Source: Pseudomonas extremorientalis
GTDB taxonomy: Bacteria; Pseudomonadota; Gammaproteobacteria; Pseudomonadales; Pseudomonadaceae
Direction: 5' to 3'
Assembly: GCF_001870465.1 (NCBI RefSeq)
Contig: NZ_MDGK01000017.1
Span: 1-64,000, forward strand
Length of the DNA: 64,000 bases
The position numbers and the translations under genes are program-made. The number at the start of each line of letters is the position of its first letter. Position 1 is the stretch's first letter. This document shows positions 18,170 to 27,299 of the stretch, in pieces. The notes beneath the pieces were generated by a model. It saw nothing but the letters and a program-made list of their open reading frames with translations, ran no database searches and was not told the DNA's origin.

Positions 18170-19057
18170 ATGAAGATTGCATTTATCGGCTTGGGCAACA
18201 TGGGCGCACCCATGGCTCGCAACCTGATCAAGGCCGGCCATGCGCTGAACCTGTTTGACCTGAACCAGGCGGTGCTCAAGGAACTGGCCGAGTTGGGTGG
18301 CACCATCAGCGATTCGCCGCGTGATGCGGCCACCGGCGCTGAGCTGGTGATCACCATGCTGCCCGCCGCCGCCCATGTGCGCAGCGTGTGGCTGAATGAT
18401 GACGGTGTACTTGCCGGCATTGGCAAAGGCGTACCGGCGGTGGATTGCAGCACCATCGACCCACAAACTGCCCGTGACGTCGCCGCTGCCGCCGCCAAAC
18501 ACGGTGTGGTGATGGCCGACGCGCCCGTTTCTGGCGGTACTGGCGGCGCCGCCGCAGGGACGCTGACCTTCATGGTCGGCGCCACCCCGGAACTGTTCGC
18601 CACCCTGCAACCGGTGCTGGCGCAGATGGGCCGTAACATCGTGCACTGCGGTGAGGTGGGCACCGGGCAGATCGCCAAGATCTGCAACAACTTGTTGTTG
18701 GGGATCAGCATGGTCGGCGTCAGCGAAGCCATGGCGCTGGGCGACGCGCTGGGCATCGACACCCAGGTGCTGGCCGGCATCATCAATAGCTCTACCGGGC
18801 GCTGCTGGAGTTCCGACACCTACAACCCGTGGCCGGGTGTGATTGAAACCGCGCCGTCGTCCCGTGGTTATACCGGTGGGTTTGGCGCCGACCTGATGCT
18901 CAAGGACCTGGGCCTGGCTACTGAGGCTGCACGTCAGGCCAAGCAACCCGTGATTCTGGGCGCTGTGGCCCAGCAGTTGTATCAATCGATGAGCCAGCGT
19001 GGGGAAGGGGGCAAGGACTTCTCGGCGATCATCAATAGCTATCGCAAGCCCAAGTAG
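18170..19057 (+). CDS. mmsB: 3-hydroxyisobutyrate dehydrogenase
   Basis: MmsB converts 3-hydroxyisobutyrate to methylmalonate semialdehyde with NAD, the step before MmsA. The 295-aa product has the N-terminal Rossmann motif GLGNMGAPMARN, the family signature DAPVSGGTGGAAAGTL, and the catalytic-lysine region GQIAKICNN. Length is standard. It forms an operon with mmsA and ends at a strong terminator. Confidence 0.95.
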   Translation: MKIAFIGLGNMGAPMARNLIKAGHALNLFDLNQAVLKELAELGGTISDSPRDAATGAELVITMLPAAAHVRSVWLNDDGVLAGIGKGVPAVDCSTIDPQTARDVAAAAAKHGVVMADAPVSGGTGGAAAGTLTFMVGATPELFATLQPVLAQMGRNIVHCGEVGTGQIAKICNNLLLGISMVGVSEAMALGDALGIDTQVLAGIINSSTGRCWSSDTYNPWPGVIETAPSSRGYTGGFGADLMLKDLGLATEAARQAKQPVILGAVAQQLYQSMSQRGEGGKDFSAIINSYRKPK

Positions 19058-19065
19058 GGGCGGTT

Positions 19066-19100
19066 CCGGGAGCCTGCTAATAGTGGGCTCCCGGGTTTTT
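19066..19100 (+). terminator. Terminator after mmsAB
   Basis: A perfect 9-bp stem (CCGGGAGCC / GGCTCCCGG) with an 11-nt loop is followed by GTTTTT. Confidence 0.85.
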
Positions 19101-19105
19101 GCGGC

Positions 19106-19450
19106 TCAAGCAAACACAAAATATTTACGCACCGTCTCGACCACTTCCCACGTCCCCTTCATCCCCGGTTCCACCACGAAGATATCCCCAGCTCGCAAGT
19201 GAATCGGCTCCAGGCCTTCCGGCGTGATGATGCAGTAGCCTTCCTGGAAGTGGCAGTATTCCCACTTCACGTAGTCCACGTACCACTTGCCCGGGGTGCA
19301 GATCCAGGTGCCCATGATCTTGCTGCCGTCTTCGCTGGTGTAGGCGTTGAGGTTGACGGTGTGCGGGTCGCCTTCGAGTTTTTCCCATTTGCACGCGTCC
19401 AGGACCGGCAGGGGATGAGTGTCGCGCAGTACGGTGATGGGCTTGGACAT
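19106..19450 (-). CDS. Cupin domain protein (DUF861-like)
   Basis: A 114-aa single-domain cupin. The segments KWEYCHFQEGYCIITPEG and LRAGDIFVVEPGMKGTWEVVE resemble the EutQ/(S)-ureidoglycine-type cupins. The classical HxH metal motif is not obvious, so catalytic activity is uncertain. The ATG at 19450 follows CGGAG; an upstream start at 19483 would add residues unlike the family. It is convergent with mmsB and has no clear operon partner. Confidence 0.75.
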   Translation of the reverse strand: MSKPITVLRDTHPLPVLDACKWEKLEGDPHTVNLNAYTSEDGSKIMGTWICTPGKWYVDYVKWEYCHFQEGYCIITPEGLEPIHLRAGDIFVVEPGMKGTWEVVETVRKYFVFA

Positions 19451-19575
19451 GATGACTCCGAGGAAGGGAATGGAAGGATGCACCCTAAGGCCTAGGGCGT
19501 TGCGTCAGTGGTCTGAACTCGACATCGGGATGCCCAGAAGCGCAGCGGTGTGATGATCCGGAAATTACCGCGAAC

Positions 19576-19673
19576 CCCTGTGGGAGCCGGGCTTGCCCGC
19601 GATAGCGGAGTGTCAGGCTATGAAGATGCAAGCAGTGCCACCGTCATCGCGGGCAAGCCCGGCTCCCACAGGG
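19576..19673. repeat. REPIN (inverted REP pair)
   Basis: CCCTGTGGGAGCCGGGCTTG and its inverted partner bound a roughly 98-bp unit between the cupin gene and the kynB promoter. Confidence 0.9.
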
Positions 19674-19721
19674 CACGGTGACGCATCCGGACGATATATT
19701 TGTGCGATTTCTCGTCCGTTC

Positions 19722-19738
19722 TTCGCAGTAAGTGCGAA
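19722..19738. promoter_or_regulatory. Palindrome upstream of kynB, candidate KynR site
   Basis: TTCGCA-GTAAG-TGCGAA is a perfect palindrome with a 5-bp spacer, 88 bp before kynB. Lrp/AsnC regulators such as KynR bind palindromes of about this size. Confidence 0.45.
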
Positions 19739-19764
19739 AGATTTCCCGCTTCACGCCAGAATTC

Positions 19765-19776
19765 GCAAGAAAATTC
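19765..19776 (+). promoter_or_regulatory. GCAAGAAAATTC motif shared with the kynU promoter
   Basis: This 12-mer lies 50 bp upstream of kynB and recurs with one mismatch (GCACGAAAATTC) at 31364-31375 upstream of kynU. It is flanked here by two ATTCGCA words. It may be part of the KynR operator. Confidence 0.4.
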
Positions 19777-19825
19777 GCAGCCGGCCCTCGTATCATTCAC
19801 CCCAGTAACCGCCGAGAGCCTTGAA

Positions 19826-20476
19826 ATGAACCCAATAAAAACGTGGTGGGATATCAGCCCGCCCTTGAGTACGGCGACCCCGACCTGGCCGGGGGATACG
19901 CCGTTCCAGGAAGAGCGCGTGTGGCAGTTCGGCCCGGAGTGTCCAGTGAATGTCGGGCGCATCACCTTGTCGCCGCACACCGGCGCCCACGTGGATGCGC
20001 CGCTGCATTACAGCGCGGACGGCGCGGCCATTGGTGAGGTGTCGTTGGATGTGTACATGGGGCCGTGCCGCGTGCTGCATTGCCTGGACAGCGGTGCGCT
20101 TATACAGCCGCACCAACTTCAAGGCCGTGTGGATAACTTGCCGGAGCGCGTGTTACTGCGTACTTATCCACAAGCGCCGCTGACCGAATGGGATTCGAAT
20201 TTCACCGCCATCGCCCCGCAGACCATCGAGTTGCTCGCCAGCCTCGGAGTGCGCTTGATCGGCATCGATACGCCCTCGCTGGACCCGCAGCAGTCCAAGA
20301 CCATGGATTCCCACAACGCCGTGGCGCGCCATGGCATGGCGATTCTCGAAGGCATCGTGCTCGATGACGTCCCCGAGGGCGATTACGAACTGATCGCCCT
20401 GCCGCTGCGCTTTGCCAACCTCGACGCGAGCCCCGTCCGCGCCATTCTCCGCCCGCTCAAGGAGCCCACGCGATGA
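19826..20476 (+). CDS. kynB: Kynurenine formamidase (arylformamidase)
   Basis: KynB hydrolyses N-formylkynurenine to kynurenine and formate, the second step of tryptophan breakdown. The 216-aa metal-dependent cyclase-fold protein begins with [20 protein letters not shown] and carries the metal motif [14 protein letters not shown], both diagnostic for bacterial KynB. The ATG at 19826 gives the standard start. It overlaps kynA by 4 bp (ATGA). The usual partner kynU is not adjacent; it lies at 31.4 kb. Confidence 0.95.
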   Translation: MNPIKTWWDISPPLSTATPTWPGDTPFQEERVWQFGPECPVNVGRITLSPHTGAHVDAPLHYSADGAAIGEVSLDVYMGPCRVLHCLDSGALIQPHQLQGRVDNLPERVLLRTYPQAPLTEWDSNFTAIAPQTIELLASLGVRLIGIDTPSLDPQQSKTMDSHNAVARHGMAILEGIVLDDVPEGDYELIALPLRFANLDASPVRAILRPLKEPTR

Positions 20477-21330
20477 GCCAATGTCCCTTCTCTGCTGACT
20501 ATCAGCCGCCCGAAGAATGGCATAACGCCGAACTGAATTTTTCCGAGTCCATGAGCTACGGCGATTACCTGGACCTGGGCAAAGTCCTCAGCGCCCAGCA
20601 CCCGCTGTCGCCGGACCACAACGAAATGCTCTTCATCATCCAGCACCAGACCTCGGAGCTGTGGATGAAGCTGATGCTCCACGAACTCAAGGCCGCCCGC
20701 GAACATGTACGCCTGGGCGAGCTGCCACCGGCGTTCAAGATGCTGGCGCGGGTGTCGCGGATCTTCGATCAACTGGTGCACGCCTGGGCGGTGCTGGCGA
20801 CGATGACGCCCTCGGAGTACAAGGCGATTCGCCCGTTCCTGGGGCAGTCGTCGGGGTTCCAGTCATTCCAGTACCGCGAGATCGAATTTATCCTCGGCAA
20901 TAAAAGCGCGGCGCTGTTGCGGCCCCATGCCCACCGGCCGGAGCTATTGAACGAGTTGAAAGTGGCGATTGCCACGCCGTCGCTGTATGACGAGGCGATC
21001 AACCTGATGATCAAGGCGGGCCTGGCGATTGATCCAAAGCGGGCCGAGCGCGACCCGACGGCGGCGACGGTTCACGATGAGTCCGTGGAGGCGGCGTGGC
21101 GTGAGGTGTACCGCGACCCGAAGCGTTACTGGGATTTGTATCAGTTGGCCGAGAAGTTTATCGACCTGGAGGATTCGTTCCGTCAGTGGCGTTTCCGCCA
21201 TGTGACGACGGTGGAGCGGATTATCGGCTTCCAGCCCGGTACCGGCGGTACGGAGGGTGTGGGGTATTTGCGCAAGATGCTCGATACCGTGCTGTTCCCA
21301 GAACTGTGGCGAGTACGTTCCACGCTGTAA
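20473..21330 (+). CDS. kynA: Tryptophan 2,3-dioxygenase
   Basis: KynA is the heme enzyme that opens the indole ring of L-tryptophan to N-formylkynurenine. The 285-aa protein shows the conserved segments [38 protein letters not shown] and the heme-ligand region [20 protein letters not shown] with proximal H243. Length is standard. It is translationally coupled to kynB and followed by a REPIN. Confidence 0.97.
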   Translation: MSQCPFSADYQPPEEWHNAELNFSESMSYGDYLDLGKVLSAQHPLSPDHNEMLFIIQHQTSELWMKLMLHELKAAREHVRLGELPPAFKMLARVSRIFDQLVHAWAVLATMTPSEYKAIRPFLGQSSGFQSFQYREIEFILGNKSAALLRPHAHRPELLNELKVAIATPSLYDEAINLMIKAGLAIDPKRAERDPTAATVHDESVEAAWREVYRDPKRYWDLYQLAEKFIDLEDSFRQWRFRHVTTVERIIGFQPGTGGTEGVGYLRKMLDTVLFPELWRVRSTL

Positions 21331-21336
21331 ACAAAA

Positions 21337-21423
21337 TGTGGGAGGGGGCTTGCCCCCGATGGCAGTGTCAGTCAGTACATCGGGTACTGATAGACCGCTA
21401 TCGGGGGCAAGCCCCCTCCCACA
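21337..21423. repeat. REPIN (inverted REP pair)
   Basis: TGTGGGAGGGGGCTTGCCCC and its inverted copy enclose about 45 bp. It lies between convergent kynA and the permease. Confidence 0.92.
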
Positions 21424-21427
21424 GGCA

Positions 21428-22831
21428 TCACTGCGCGTTGACTATCGCGTGACTTCTGCGAACCCGCAGCCGATAGGCAATGTAGATAATCCCCACCCAC
21501 ACCGGCATCGCATACACCGACTCACTGATGCCCGGAATCGCCAGCATCACGCTGATGATCATCACCATGAACGCCAGGCACAGGTAGTTGCTGAACGGGA
21601 ACCAGAAGGTCTTGAACGACGGCGTCAGGCCCTGTTCGCCCATGGCCTTGCGGAACTTGATGTGGGTGATGCTGATCAGCGCCCAGTTGATCATCAGCGA
21701 GGCAACCACCAGCGCGAACAGCAACTCCAGCGCGCTCTTCGGTGCGACGTAGTTGACCACCACGCACAGCATCGTCACCAGGGCCGAAATCGCCAGGGCG
21801 CGGATCGGCACGCCTTGCTTGTTCAACTTCATCAGCGACTTGGGCGCATCGCCTTGCTCGGCCAGGCCGAACAGCATGCGGCTGTTGCAGTACACGCCGC
21901 TGTTGTACACCGACAGCGCCGCGGTCAGCACCACGAAGTTGAGAATATGGGCGGCGGTGTCGTTACCGATCAGCGAGAAGATCTGCACGAATGGGCTGCC
22001 GCTGTAGGCATCGCCCGACGCGCCGAGGGTTTGCAGCAGTTGGTCCCATGGGTAGAGCGACAACAGCACGGTCAATGCGCCGACGTAGAAAATCAGGATG
22101 CGGTACACCACCTGGTTGATCGCTTTCGGGATGACCTTGCGCGGTTCGCTGGCTTCGGCGGCGGTGATGCCCACCAACTCCAGGCCGCCGAAGGAGAACA
22201 TGATGAACGCCATGGACATCAATAGCCCCATGCCGCCATTGGGGAAGAACCCGCCGTGGCTCCACAGGTTGCTCACCGACGCCTGCGGGCCGCCGGTGCC
22301 GCTGAACAGCAGGTAGCAACCGAGCACGATCATGCCGACAATCGCCACCACCTTGATGATCGCGAACCAGAACTCGGCTTCACCGAAGAACTTCACGTTG
22401 AGGGTGTTGATCAGGTTCACCGCCACGAAGAACACCAGCGCACTGACCCAGGTCGGGATCTGCGGCCACCAGAACTGGATGTACTTGCCCACCGCCGTCA
22501 GTTCGGCCATGCCTACCAGCACGTAGAGTACCCAGTAGTTCCAGCCGGCCAGGAAGCCCGCGTAGCCGCCCCAGTATTTGTGGGCGAAGTGGCTGAAGGA
22601 ACCGGCCACCGGCTCTTCGACGATCATCTCGCCAAGCTGGCGCATGATCAGGAATGCGATAAAACCGGCAATCGCGTAGCCCAGGATCATCGACGGCCCC
22701 GCCGACTTGAGTACCCCGGCCGAGCCGAGGAACAACCCCGTGCCGATCGCCCCTCCCAAGGCGATCAACTGAATGTGCCGGTTCTTCAGGCCACGCTTGA
22801 GGCCCACCGGGTTAACCATGTCATCCGCCAT
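21428..22831 (-). CDS. Amino acid permease, APC family, AroP/ProY-like
   Basis: A 467-aa inner-membrane protein with about twelve hydrophobic segments and the amino acid permease signature (GLKNRHIQLIALGGAIGTGL at the N-terminus, LNVKFFGEAEFWFAIIKV later). Close relatives move aromatic amino acids or proline by proton symport. Its position between kynBA and antABC suggests uptake of tryptophan or a related aromatic, an inference. The ATG at 22831 is chosen over 22837 because GAAGGGA is six bases before it. Confidence 0.85.
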   Translation of the reverse strand: MADDMVNPVGLKRGLKNRHIQLIALGGAIGTGLFLGSAGVLKSAGPSMILGYAIAGFIAFLIMRQLGEMIVEEPVAGSFSHFAHKYWGGYAGFLAGWNYWVLYVLVGMAELTAVGKYIQFWWPQIPTWVSALVFFVAVNLINTLNVKFFGEAEFWFAIIKVVAIVGMIVLGCYLLFSGTGGPQASVSNLWSHGGFFPNGGMGLLMSMAFIMFSFGGLELVGITAAEASEPRKVIPKAINQVVYRILIFYVGALTVLLSLYPWDQLLQTLGASGDAYSGSPFVQIFSLIGNDTAAHILNFVVLTAALSVYNSGVYCNSRMLFGLAEQGDAPKSLMKLNKQGVPIRALAISALVTMLCVVVNYVAPKSALELLFALVVASLMINWALISITHIKFRKAMGEQGLTPSFKTFWFPFSNYLCLAFMVMIISVMLAIPGISESVYAMPVWVGIIYIAYRLRVRRSHAIVNAQ

Positions 22832-22902
22832 TAACATTCCCTTCTACTTGTTTTTCTCAGGGTGGAGTGCACGCCGCATCTACCCCTCAGAAGTGCTGAG
22901 GG

Positions 22903-23910
22903 TCAGATATTACTCTGCGTGAACTTTTCGTAATACAGCTGAACGCCATCAAGTGCCTGATCCGCCAGCCATTGTTGGACGGATTCGACCATTGGAGGGG
23001 GGCCGCACAGGTACATATCCGCCGATCTGTCCCGCCATTCGGCCAGGTCGAAATGCTCGGTGAGGTAACCGCGCTTGCCGGGCCATTCGTCCGAGGGCGC
23101 GCTGAGCACTTCGGTGTAGCGAAAGTCCGGGATTTTCGCGGCGTAGGCCTGGATGCGCGCCGCTTCGCACAAGTCTTCTGCGCCACGCACGCCGTAGTAC
23201 AGGTGCACGGGCTGGTCGCAGCCGTTGGCGGCCAGTTCATCGAGCATGCCCAGCAACGCCGATAACCCGGTGCCGCCCGCCACCAGCACCAAGGGTTTGG
23301 AGACGTGCCGCAGGTAGAAAGCGCCGAGTGGTGCTTCCATCACCAGTTCATCACCCACCTGGCAACGCTCGCGCAGGTAGTTGCTCATCACCCCATCGGG
23401 CAGCAGGCGCACCAGGAATTGCAATTGATTGCCCGGAAGGTTGGCGAAGGAATACGAGCGCCAACTGTCCGTGCCAGGCACCGACAGGCGTGCATATTGG
23501 CCCGGCAGGAAATCCAGTGCCTGATCCAACTGCACCTGCAGGATCGCCGTGCTGGCCGACACCTGCTCCACCGCGCTCACGGTGCCCTTGACCTGAACCG
23601 GCCCCGGCGCATTGCACAGGCTCGAATCAAAGTCGAAGTAGAACGTCGCATCGGACTTCACCCGCGTCTGGCAACTGAGCATCTTGCGCTGTTGCAGGTC
23701 GAGGTTGGACAGGGCCTCTTCGTCGACATAATCCTGGCTGTAGTCGCCGGATTCGCAACGGCCCTGGCAAGTGCCGCACACGCCTTCACGGCAATCCAGC
23801 GGGATCTTGATGCCGTTGCGCAGTGCTGCATCCAGCAGGATTTCATTGGCGCCGACGGGGAAGAACAGGGTCTTGCCGTCGGCAAAACTGAAGGCCACTT
23901 TGTGATTCAT
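22903..23910 (-). CDS. antC: Anthranilate 1,2-dioxygenase electron transfer component
   Basis: AntC passes electrons from NADH through FAD and a [2Fe-2S] cluster to the AntAB oxygenase. The 335-aa protein has an N-terminal plant-type ferredoxin domain with C40, C45, C48 (CREGVCGTC) and C80 (LSCQT), then an FAD-binding domain (RSYSFANLPG) and an NAD domain (LVAGGTGLSALLGML, YLCGPPPMV). This layout is shared with BenC; the neighbouring antA, antB and kyn genes favour anthranilate. It is the last gene of antABC, 83 bp after antB. Confidence 0.92.
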   Translation of the reverse strand: MNHKVAFSFADGKTLFFPVGANEILLDAALRNGIKIPLDCREGVCGTCQGRCESGDYSQDYVDEEALSNLDLQQRKMLSCQTRVKSDATFYFDFDSSLCNAPGPVQVKGTVSAVEQVSASTAILQVQLDQALDFLPGQYARLSVPGTDSWRSYSFANLPGNQLQFLVRLLPDGVMSNYLRERCQVGDELVMEAPLGAFYLRHVSKPLVLVAGGTGLSALLGMLDELAANGCDQPVHLYYGVRGAEDLCEAARIQAYAAKIPDFRYTEVLSAPSDEWPGKRGYLTEHFDLAEWRDRSADMYLCGPPPMVESVQQWLADQALDGVQLYYEKFTQSNI

Positions 23911-23993
23911 GTGTTGCTCTCCGCATATTTATAACGTGCGCTCGCCACAAGAAGCCCGGTTGCCACAAACCCCTGTGCCATAAAAGGTCGCTG

Positions 23994-24488
23994 CTAGAGG
24001 TGATAGAAATCCAGCACCGAGTTAATGGTGTCGTTGAGCAGCAGCGCATGCTTGCGGGTGATCAACCAGCTGTCGCCTTCCGGTTTCAGGGTATAGGTGG
24101 CGTGGCCGTAAAACTGCTCCGACGTGGCCAGGCGATAGAACAGCGTGTGCCAATTCAGTCGCACCTCCAGCGTGCCATCCGCCTGCTCGGCAACGCGCAC
24201 GTTGTTGATCATGTGCAGCGTACGCGGCATCGGTGTGGCCGACGCCGCCTTGCCGGTGCGCAAACGGAACACGCGGTCTTCCAGGCCCGAACGGTTCGCG
24301 TAGTAGATCAGCGACATTTCGCGCTTGGGGTCGCGGGTGTAGACGTGTTCCGAGTCCCACTGCGGCAAGTGGAACTCACTCTGCGGGTCGAACAACTGCA
24401 CATAGGCGTCCCAGTCCTGGGCGTCGCACAGCTCGGACTTGCGGTAGAAGAACTGTTCGATGCGGAACTGCAATGGGGCATTCATCAT
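23994..24488 (-). CDS. antB: Anthranilate 1,2-dioxygenase small subunit
   Basis: AntB is the structural beta subunit of the ring-hydroxylating oxygenase. The 164-aa product has the SnoaL-like fold typical of these subunits (FYRKSELCDAQDWDAYVQLF, RTLHMINNVRV). Two adjacent ATGs (24488, 24485) are possible; both follow GGAGGTGAA. The first overlaps the antA stop by 4 bp, so the two subunits are translationally coupled. Confidence 0.93.
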   Translation of the reverse strand: MMNAPLQFRIEQFFYRKSELCDAQDWDAYVQLFDPQSEFHLPQWDSEHVYTRDPKREMSLIYYANRSGLEDRVFRLRTGKAASATPMPRTLHMINNVRVAEQADGTLEVRLNWHTLFYRLATSEQFYGHATYTLKPEGDSWLITRKHALLLNDTINSVLDFYHL

Positions 24489-25876
24489 TTCACCTCCCGC
24501 AGTTTCAGCGCTTGTTGATCGAGGCCGTTGAGCAGGAACTGCTGCCAGTTGCGGTGCTGGTTCACGTAGAGGCCTTCATGGGTGAATTCTGTGCCGGTCA
24601 TGGCCGGCTGGATGCCGATGGCTTCGCTGTTCGGCGTGGGCCCGGCTGCCCAGCGGTGGCTGCCGCGTGAGATGTCGCTCCAGCGTTCAAGCCGGCCTTG
24701 GAACCCGCGCTGGGCTTCGCGGAACTCCACTAGGTCATCCGGCGTGCCCATGCCCGACACGTTGAAGAAGTCTTCGAACTGGCGGATGCGGTTCTCGCGA
24801 TCGGCGTCGGACTCGCCCTTCACCCCCAGGCATTGGCTGATGATCTCGGTCTTGTTCCACGCCACCGGGCGGATGATGCGCAGCTGCGAACTGATCTGGT
24901 CGAGGAAGAACAGGCTCGGGTAGATATTCAGGTTGCGCAGGCGGTGCATCATCCACTCGGCCTTCTGCTGGCCGTGCTCCTGCACCAGGCGCGGCATGAT
25001 GGTGGCGTAGCCGGAGCGCACGCTGGGGTTGGGCATGTCGCTGAACAGCACACTGTGGCCATTGTTGAAGGCGAACCAGCCGTCATCGGTATTGGCGTCG
25101 CCGGCGCCGAGTTTGCTGTAGTCCAGGGTGCTGCCGGCCCCTGTGCCGTTCTCGGTGTTCACCTGCTGGCGATGCTGCACGGTGGCCACGTAGTTGTAGT
25201 GCACGGTGCTGACGTGATAACCGTCCAGGCCGTTTTCGTTCTGCAGCTTCCAGTTGCCGTCGTAGGTGTAGGCGGATTTGCCCGGCAGTACCTCCAGTTC
25301 ACCGGTGGCGGACTGCGCGACCATCATGTCGAAGAACACTTTGGCGTCGCCGAGGAAATCTTCCAGGCTGTCGCTGCCATTTACGTCCAGGCTGATAAAC
25401 ACAAAGCCCTTGTAGCTTTCGATGCGCGCCTTTTTCAGGCCGCGCGTGGCCTTGTCGAAACCGTCCGGGTATTCCCCCGGCGCCTTGACCTTCACCAGCC
25501 GGCCATCGCTCTTGTAGCACCAGGCATGGAACGGGCAGGTGAACGTGGATTGGTTGCCTTTGCCGACCCGCGTCAGCGTGGTGCCGCGGTGCTGGCAGGC
25601 GTTGATCAACGCATTGAGGCGCCCTTCGCCATCGCGGGTGATGATCATCGGCTGGCGCCCGGCGCGCAGGGTCACGAAGTCGTGGTTGTTGGCCAGTTCG
25701 CTTTCGTGGCAGGCGTAGATCCAGTTCTTTTCGAAGATCAGTTCCATCTCCAGATCGAACAGTTCCGGCTCGGTGAACATGTCGCGGGCGATGCGGAATA
25801 CTTCATCCACCGGGCGAAAGTCCAGGCAACCTTCGATAAACGTTTTCCACTGCTCGACGCTTCTTGCACCACTCAT
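24485..25876 (-). CDS. antA: Anthranilate 1,2-dioxygenase large subunit
   Basis: AntA is the catalytic alpha subunit; with AntBC it converts anthranilate to catechol with release of CO2 and ammonia. The 463-aa protein has a Rieske centre C94-x-H96 and C114-x2-H117 (CQHRGTT, CPFHAWC) and a mononuclear iron motif in NGLDGYHVSTVH. The start at 25876 (MSGARSVEQW) fits the family and has AAGG eight bases upstream; a GTG at 25885 is less likely. It heads the antABC operon, divergent from antR. Confidence 0.96.
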   Translation of the reverse strand: MSGARSVEQWKTFIEGCLDFRPVDEVFRIARDMFTEPELFDLEMELIFEKNWIYACHESELANNHDFVTLRAGRQPMIITRDGEGRLNALINACQHRGTTLTRVGKGNQSTFTCPFHAWCYKSDGRLVKVKAPGEYPDGFDKATRGLKKARIESYKGFVFISLDVNGSDSLEDFLGDAKVFFDMMVAQSATGELEVLPGKSAYTYDGNWKLQNENGLDGYHVSTVHYNYVATVQHRQQVNTENGTGAGSTLDYSKLGAGDANTDDGWFAFNNGHSVLFSDMPNPSVRSGYATIMPRLVQEHGQQKAEWMMHRLRNLNIYPSLFFLDQISSQLRIIRPVAWNKTEIISQCLGVKGESDADRENRIRQFEDFFNVSGMGTPDDLVEFREAQRGFQGRLERWSDISRGSHRWAAGPTPNSEAIGIQPAMTGTEFTHEGLYVNQHRNWQQFLLNGLDQQALKLREVK

Positions 25877-25940
25877 GGGAGGCACCTTTTTGATAGGGGC
25901 TGATCGGTGGTTTATTAGAGGCAGCGGGGCAGGGCGCGGG

Positions 25941-25952
25941 CTATCCGCTTAG
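25941..25952 (-). promoter_or_regulatory. Candidate AntR half-site, copy 1
   Basis: CTATCCGCTTAG here and CTTATCCACTTAG at 26059-26071 are direct repeats. On the minus strand both read CTAAGY-GGATA preceded by a purine-like CA/GA, close to the TGCA-N6-GGNTA pattern of XylS/BenR-type regulators. This copy is 65-76 bp upstream of antA. Apart from these copies I see nothing else in the 311-bp antA-antR gap. Confidence 0.4.
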
Positions 25953-26058
25953 TGGGGGAACCTGCGCCGGATAATTGGGCAGCAAATACCCAACCCGGTG
26001 CGCAGCGGTGACGGGATGCGCTACTGTCTTGCAGGGCAGTGGTCGCAAAAGCCGGGGT

Positions 26059-26071
26059 CTTATCCACTTAG
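26059..26071 (-). promoter_or_regulatory. Candidate AntR half-site, copy 2
   Basis: Second copy of the CTAAG-Y-GGATA repeat, in the same orientation as the copy at 25941, about 118 bp further from antA and about 117 bp from antR. Confidence 0.35.
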
Positions 26072-26187
26072 TCGACCCTTGCTATCCACCCGCTGGCCAT
26101 TGCGCCGGCGTGGCGCATTAATTGCTGTCGAACAACAACGACGCGCCGCCAGAGCGCGCAACAGCCTAACCGCCGTGGGTGCACCTG

Positions 26188-27168
26188 ATGAGCAGCCAAA
26201 CGATTCAACGCTTCGACCTGGAAGGCGCCCGCAGCTGGATGTCGGGCATTTGCGGGCCCCATCGCCTGGCCACCAATACGCCGGAGCGCCTGCGCTTTCA
26301 CCACAGCGCCAACGTGTTCAAGTCCCGCGCCACCACCCTGGGCGTGATCGAATACGGCACCGACGTGACCATCGACATCGAAGACGCCGAGCATTTCAGC
26401 AGCTATAGCCTGAGCCTGCCGCTGGTGGGCGAACAGGAGTTGAGCAAGAACGGTGAGCGCCTGAGTTCCAACCGCGACCAGGGCGTGATCATCTCGCCCA
26501 ATGAGCATCAGGTGCTGGCGATCTCCGGCGATTGCCGCAAGTTGCAGGTGGTGATCACGCGGGCGGCGATGAGTGAATCGCTGGAAGGTTTGCTGCAACG
26601 GCCGATTGAGGCGCCGCTGCGCTTTGAGTCGGTGATGGACGCAGTGGACGGTGCTTCGGCGTCGTGGTGGCGCATGGCGCGCTACTTCATCGCGGAGCTT
26701 GAGCATGGCAGCGAGTTATACGAGCAGGCCGCTTTTACCCGCGACCTGGAAAGCTCGCTGATCAAGGGCCTGATCCTGGCCCAGCCGAACAACTACTCCG
26801 AAGAACTGCGCGATGTCCTGGGCGTGAAACTGCCGCATTATCTGATCCGTGCGCGGCAGTACATCCATGACAACGCTCGGGAAGCGGTGCACCTGGAGGA
26901 CCTGGAGGCCGCTGCGGGGGTGTCGCGGTTCAAGCTGTTCGATGCCTTTCGCAAATACTTTGCGTTGTCGCCGATGGCCTATTTGAAGAAGTACCGGCTG
27001 GGCGTCGTGCGCCAGGAAATCCTTGAACACGGCTCTACCCGTACCATCTCTGAGATCGCCCTGGGCTGGGGCTTTACCCACCTGGGGCGGTTTTCGGCGG
27101 AGTATCGAAAATTGTTCGACGAGTCCCCTAGCCAAACCCTGCAGCGCAAGCGCCTGCGCAGCCTTTGA
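26188..27168 (+). CDS. antR: AraC/XylS family activator of anthranilate catabolism
   Basis: A 326-aa regulator with an N-terminal effector region and a C-terminal double helix-turn-helix. The DNA-binding part includes VHLEDLEAAAGVSRFKLFDA and TISEIALGWGFTHLGRFSAEYRKLFDESP, a textbook AraC signature. It is divergent from antABC, as antR is in P. aeruginosa, where it activates antABC in response to anthranilate. The ATG at 26188 is preferred to a GTG at 26179; the ribosome site is weak. Confidence 0.9.
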   Translation: MSSQTIQRFDLEGARSWMSGICGPHRLATNTPERLRFHHSANVFKSRATTLGVIEYGTDVTIDIEDAEHFSSYSLSLPLVGEQELSKNGERLSSNRDQGVIISPNEHQVLAISGDCRKLQVVITRAAMSESLEGLLQRPIEAPLRFESVMDAVDGASASWWRMARYFIAELEHGSELYEQAAFTRDLESSLIKGLILAQPNNYSEELRDVLGVKLPHYLIRARQYIHDNAREAVHLEDLEAAAGVSRFKLFDAFRKYFALSPMAYLKKYRLGVVRQEILEHGSTRTISEIALGWGFTHLGRFSAEYRKLFDESPSQTLQRKRLRSL

Positions 27169-27186
27169 ATACAATGAAGATCCAAA

Positions 27187-27275
27187 TGTGGGAGCTGGCT
27201 TGCCTGCGATAGCGATGTGTCAGTCAGCTGATGTGCCAGCTGACCCACCGCTATGCAGGCAAGCCAGCTCCCACA
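27187..27275. repeat. REPIN (inverted REP pair)
   Basis: TGTGGGAGCTGGCTTGCCTG and its inverted copy, in the convergent gap between antR and catR. Confidence 0.9.
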
Positions 27276-27299
27276 GGGGTTTGTAGTGTTTGGGATAAA

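Noticed and set aside
16596..18182. 528-codon frame opposite mmsA
   Set aside because: Shadow of the aldehyde dehydrogenase gene.
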